From the NCBI GenBank assembly GCA_024362935.1, contig JANCRA010000004.1, positions 28,077,121 through 28,141,120 of the forward strand: DNA of 64,000 bases, in the 5' to 3' direction. The first letter of the stretch is position 1. Every line of letters starts with the position of its first letter. The notes beneath the pieces are model-generated. The model searched no databases. It worked only from the letters and a program-made list of their open reading frames with translations, and was not told the DNA's origin. The translations under genes were made by a program, and so were the position numbers. Below are positions 60,360-64,000 of this stretch, piece after piece. Source of the stretch: Setophaga petechia (Eukaryota; Chordata; Aves; Passeriformes; Parulidae).

Positions 60360-60990
60360 TGTTGGAAGTTCAACAAGGGCCAGTTTTGGATTCTGCATCT
60401 GGGAGGGAGCAACCCTGGATGAACTGGCAGAAAGGGGAATGACAATGGAGAGCCGCACTGCAGAAATGGACACTGGGGCCCTGGTCGAGGGCAAGTTGAA
60501 CAAGAGTCAGCAGCACCCTGGCAGCCTGGAGGGGCAGCCCTGTCCTGTCCTGGGGTGCATCAGCCACAGCATTGCCAGCCAGGGTGATGGAGGGGATTGT
60601 CCTGTTCTGCTCTTCACAGGGGCTACCTCACCTCGAGTGCTGGGGCTTTCTATTTTGGCAGGTTTGGGTACCAAAACATAAAGAAGTAATTAGGGGCAAA
60701 GGTGTGCTACAAGGATGGTGAAGGGCTTCAAGAGGAAGCCATATGAGGAATGGCTGAGGTTACCTGGTTTGTTCAGCCTGAAGAAGGGAAGACTGAGGGG
60801 AGACCTCATTGTGATCTTCTACATTTTCATGGGGGTAGGTGGAGGGGCAGGCACTGATCTCTTTTCTGTGAGCAACAGTATCAGGGCTCGAGGAAATGTC
60901 TTGAAGCTGTGCCAGGGGAGGTTTAAGCTGGATATGAGGGAAAGGTTGGACTTGTGAGTCCCTTCCAACTCAGAATATTCTTTGATACTT
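60360..60990 (+). mobile_element. CR1 fragment in the intergenic region
   Basis: Plus-strand CR1. GTTGGAAGTTCAACAAGGGC near the start is the end of the reverse transcriptase region; ATGGTGAAGGGCTTCAAGAG, GGGGAGACCTCATTGTGATC and TTTAAGCTGGATATGAGGG follow in the usual order. The 3' end has decayed to AGTCCCTTCCAACTCAGAAT. The two ORFs of 80 codons inside (60439-60681 and 60715-60957) are CR1 debris. Confidence 0.9.
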
Positions 60991-61667
60991 CATATTTTTA
61001 CTGAATCCTTTACTGTCTCCATCTTTCCCATACTTGACACTAAACTCTGAAGCCTCGCATTGCCCAGTTTGGAAAGCACTCTAATACTTGCATTCTTTAG
61101 TCATTTCACAGGTGCACAGAAGGAAGACCAAAAAGAAGCTTAAGGAATAGAAAATGGGAAGAGCAAATAGGAAGCCCTGGACCTAAAACCATTTAAAAGT
61201 AACTAAATAATGAAACTAGTAGGTAAGAAATGCCTTTTTCCTGAATCTATTTGTGGCAAGAAAATCCCAATCTGAAATGGTGGCCTCCTCTGTCCCTGCC
61301 CCATGCCATTCCCATTGATGCTCAGATAACAGCTTTGTTGGTTGTAAGTATCAGTCTAAAAGCTTCAAAGAGTGCTTGTGTAGCACTACAGATTTTCTAT
61401 GTACTGCTATATGTTATGTGGAGTACCAATCTTATGCTGAACCTGATGCATCCCCTGCAGGCAGGAAGAATTGTATATTTCAGATCCATTTGCCATCCAA
61501 CCAGAAAACCCAAACCCCAGTCTGCCCACTTCTCTCTCAAAAAACTAATTTTTCCTCAAATACCAGGCAACTCTTGGGTGCAGGCATCTGTATGAAAAGC
61601 TGGACATTTACAATGGTATGTTGTAACTTTTTAATTAATATCGTAAAGTTCCTTTCTAATGCCAGTG
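60991..61667. other. Intergenic stretch between CR1 and ERVK-like LTR
   Basis: Unique-looking sequence. Two overlapping ORFs at 61251-61678 (114 and 100 codons) lack recognisable features and run up to the LTR boundary. Confidence 0.5.
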
Positions 61668-61673
61668 AATTAG
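61668..61673. repeat. Target-site duplication, left copy
   Basis: AATTAG, identical to 62065-62070, flanking the ERVK-like solo LTR. Confidence 0.9.
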
Positions 61674-62064
61674 TGTGACGGTTGTCACAGGGGTTTTCAA
61701 GTGAGGGAAGAGACAAGAATGTTGACTCCATGTTCAGAAGTCTTGATTTATTATTTTATGATATACAAAACATTAAAACTATACTAAAAAGAATAGAAAG
61801 AAAAGTTTCATCTCAGAAGGCTAGCTAGGGTAAGAATAGAAAGGAATGAATAATAAAGGTTTGTGTCTCAGACAAGAGAGTCCAAGCTTACTGGGCTGTG
61901 ATAGGCCATTAATTATAAACATCCAAGATGGGCCAATCACAGATGCACCTGTTGCATTCCACAGCAGCAGATAACCATTGTTTACATTTCGTTCCTGAAG
62001 CCTCTCAGCTTCTCAGGAAGAAAAATCCTAAGAAAGAACTTTTAATGAAAAGATGACTGCGACA
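61674..62064 (-). mobile_element. Solo LTR, ERVK-like endogenous retrovirus relic
   Basis: A 391-bp LTR with canonical TG...CA ends (plus strand TGTGACGG...GCGACA). A perfect 6-bp target duplication, AATTAG, lies at 61668-61673 and 62065-62070, diagnostic of class II (ERVK-like) integration. Read on the minus strand it has AATAAA at 61752-61747. Sequence such as GGCCAATCACAGATGCACC and CATTCCACAGCAGCAGATAA matches, from memory, an LTR family abundant in songbirds. No gag, pol or env is attached. The intact target duplication suggests a fairly young insertion later reduced by LTR-LTR recombination. Confidence 0.92.
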
Positions 62065-62070
62065 AATTAG
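62065..62070. repeat. Target-site duplication, right copy
   Basis: AATTAG, identical to 61668-61673. Confidence 0.9.
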
Positions 62071-63041
62071 ACTGCCATTTGGGATTTTTTCAAATAATGA
62101 AGGAGAAAAAGAAAGTATTACAACACAATGCTGAATTTTTATAGCCCTGTCCAAATGTTTTTGCTTCAGATTCAGTTCTCAGGATCACACATGGTGATGT
62201 TGTGCTACAGGAGATCTCTTAGCATTGCAGGGGAAAAAAATAGCTCTCTTTCCCTGTTCCTCAGTCAGATCAGGGGCAAAAGGATTCTTTACAAGGAATG
62301 ATTTGTTACTACAAGCTCTTGTAAGCCATACTTATACAAGCTAGGCAGTTTCACATGAATTATGGCAGAGTAGAGGTAGTTCTTTGTACATATATTTTAA
62401 ATGGGGAAAATTAGGTTTTCGATACATAAAAATCCTGTTCACCTTAGACCTGTAATGATGTTTAAGCAACATAGATGGGAATCAGACTAGGGGTTTTTTT
62501 CTCATGTTACATATGGTGGCACATTTCCATTCTTGGCAAAGCACGTCCACTTAGTGTGATGGAGCACAGAGCTTCAGACTCTTTTGAATGCATTTAGGCC
62601 TTACAACCAGAAATTAATTGCCTACTGCAGCAGTATGGATTCTTTTCAATAAACACTTCAACACAATTTGAAAGAAATTTTGCTGAACTATAATGAGTCT
62701 TTGTCTGTAGAGAATGAGTTTTTGGGAAACAGGGAATATATTTCTCAGTCTGTTTGAGCACAGAACTGTGAACCAGTGTAAAAGATCCAGAGCAGACCAT
62801 GTAGTGCCAGTTCTGAGGATTTTGTGGGTATGTCTGGCTGAGTTTATGATAGGTAGGTGTTGATGTTGTGTAACCAGTGATATTGGGAAACCCTGCTACC
62901 AATATGAATTGAATAGGTTGAGCAAACTCAGTTCTCCTGAGCAAGGCACCTGAGCTGTAAAACCTCCTGAATGACCCAAGAAGAATGATGAAAGAATGAG
63001 CAAGTCAGGAAAATTAATATAACTCAGGAACCTGCCCAGGA
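62071..63041. other. Intergenic stretch between the two LTRs
   Basis: No feature recognised. The 116-codon minus-strand ORF at 62594-62944 has no known family. Nothing resembles retroviral gag, pol or env, so the two LTRs are not the ends of one provirus; they also belong to different classes. Confidence 0.55.
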
Positions 63042-63046
63042 AGCTG

Positions 63047-63560
63047 TTCTATCACTTCCTCTCCTCAGCAGGGTAGTGGGACAGAAAAACAGATGAAAAA
63101 ACATTGTGGATCAAGACAAAGGCAGTTTAATAAAGATGGAGCAAAGGCTATGCATGGTAGCAAAGGACAAAAAAATATATATTCTCTCCATCTCATCAGG
63201 AGGCTATGACCAATCAAGTAGGGCTTCAGAACACATAGCACTTGGTCCAGATGACAAATATATCTAAAGAACTAATGGGTGTTCTAAATGCTTCCCACTC
63301 ATTTCTCTTATCTCTTATTGCTGAACAGATGCATTAGTTTGTGGATTATTCCTGGGTCAGTTTGTCTCAGCTGTCCTTGTTGAAGGACATCCTTGAGCAA
63401 AGGACAGCCTTGAGTGAAGGGCATCCTTGATTGCTGTGGGAGCCCTGCAGCCAAAACATTGGTATGTCATCAACACCCTTCTATCTCCAAATACAAAGTA
63501 CAGCATTATCAAGACTGCTGTAGAAAAAATTAAGTCTACCCCCTACAGACCCAATACACA
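63047..63560 (-). mobile_element. Degraded ERVL-like solo LTR
   Basis: On the minus strand this begins TGTGTATTGGGTCTGTAGGG and continues with a GTAGACTTAATTTT-type stretch, the same order as the 5' part of the LTR at 25406 but much diverged. A TATA-like run lies near 63182-63174 and ATTAAA at 63131-63126. AGCTG occurs at 63042-63046 and 63561-63565, a possible 5-bp target duplication. The inferred 3' end, like that of the other ERVL-like LTR, finishes in AGAA. Boundaries are tentative. Confidence 0.6.
63378..63432. repeat. Short imperfect tandem repeat within the degraded LTR
   Basis: Three to four imperfect copies of a 16-18 bp unit with the core AAGGACATCCTTGA. The core is itself largely self-complementary. 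It lies in the U3-equivalent part of the LTR. Confidence 0.6.
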
Positions 63561-63565
63561 AGCTG

Positions 63566-64000
63566 GACATGATACCACAGTGAGTCAGTGGTGGAAGTTT
63601 TGCTTGAACTAGTTTGGTTCCGTTTCCAATCTCCTAGCCTTGTGAAAGAATAAATCTTCCTGGCAGTTCAGACAAATTAGATTCCTAGAAAATCCAAAAA
63701 ATTTGTCTAAGCCTATAAATTGAATACACCATTAAAGGAGAGAGAAATTAGCTGTAAATAATGTTTTCTACTTATGTTATTTGGAGTAGCATAGCTGTGT
63801 AACAGGCTGCAAGTGTAGGGAAGAATGAGTAGATCCATATCCTGGAGTCAAATGTACCACACTGTAACCAAGTGAACTCTGTTATTTGTTTGAGAGTAGC
63901 TCCAAAAACATGGGAAAATTATTGTGGTAAGCAACTAAAGAAATGTGTAATGTGGTGCTATCTGGACCAAATTGCTATCTAGCTGTACAAACTTAATACT
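63566..64000. other. Right edge of the window, nothing recognised
   Basis: AT-rich sequence without supportable features. Confidence 0.5.

Noticed and set aside
61251..61678. Overlapping ORFs of 114 and 100 codons
   Set aside because: No domain resemblance, and they overlap each other in different frames, which suggests chance.
61668..63565. The LTRs at 61674 and 63047 as the two ends of one provirus
   Set aside because: They differ in class (6-bp versus 5-bp duplications) and sequence, and no gag, pol or env trace lies between them.

Overview
The window is vertebrate nuclear DNA, almost certainly from a bird and most likely a songbird. It is AT-rich and intron-rich. It carries CR1 LINE copies with the typical octamer-like 3' tail and class II/III avian endogenous-retrovirus LTRs; one LTR resembles a family common in passerine genomes, a call made from memory. 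There is no bacterial gene organisation, CRISPR array or operon.

The one protein-coding gene I can support is SPTLC1, serine palmitoyltransferase long-chain base subunit 1, on the minus strand. All 15 coding exons lie between 36944 (ATG) and 3033 (stop). Every junction is GT-AG, phases join without a break, and the spliced frame is 1428 nt (475 aa plus stop; human about 473 aa). The promoter is a CpG-rich, TATA-less block at about 36690-37160. The 3' UTR runs from 3032 towards a candidate AATAAA at 2643-2638, with later alternatives.

SPTLC1 introns hold four CR1 pieces: a 2.45 kb 5'-truncated copy with broken endonuclease/reverse-transcriptase frames (13491-15942), a 1.36 kb copy (33001-34360) and two short 3' fragments. 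They also hold a solo ERVL-like LTR (25406-25970), a strong CTCF-type motif (20775-20788) and a perfect 12-bp hairpin (16329-16370). A 53-bp tandem duplication copies the exon 14 splice acceptor.

From about 37.5 kb to the end I see no supportable exon. This 26 kb looks intergenic. It contains a CR1 fragment abutting the promoter (37166-37480), a CR1 fragment at 60360-60990, a textbook solo ERVK-like LTR with perfect 6-bp target duplications (61668-62070), a second degraded ERVL-like LTR (63047-63560), homopolymer tracts and a few regulatory-looking patches. Short ORFs here have no recognisable family and are consistent with chance.

I found no evidence of a new multi-gene system. The observations most worth checking are the duplicated exon 14 acceptor, the CTCF-like site in the SPTLC1 promoter and its partners, and the T-tract before exon 12.
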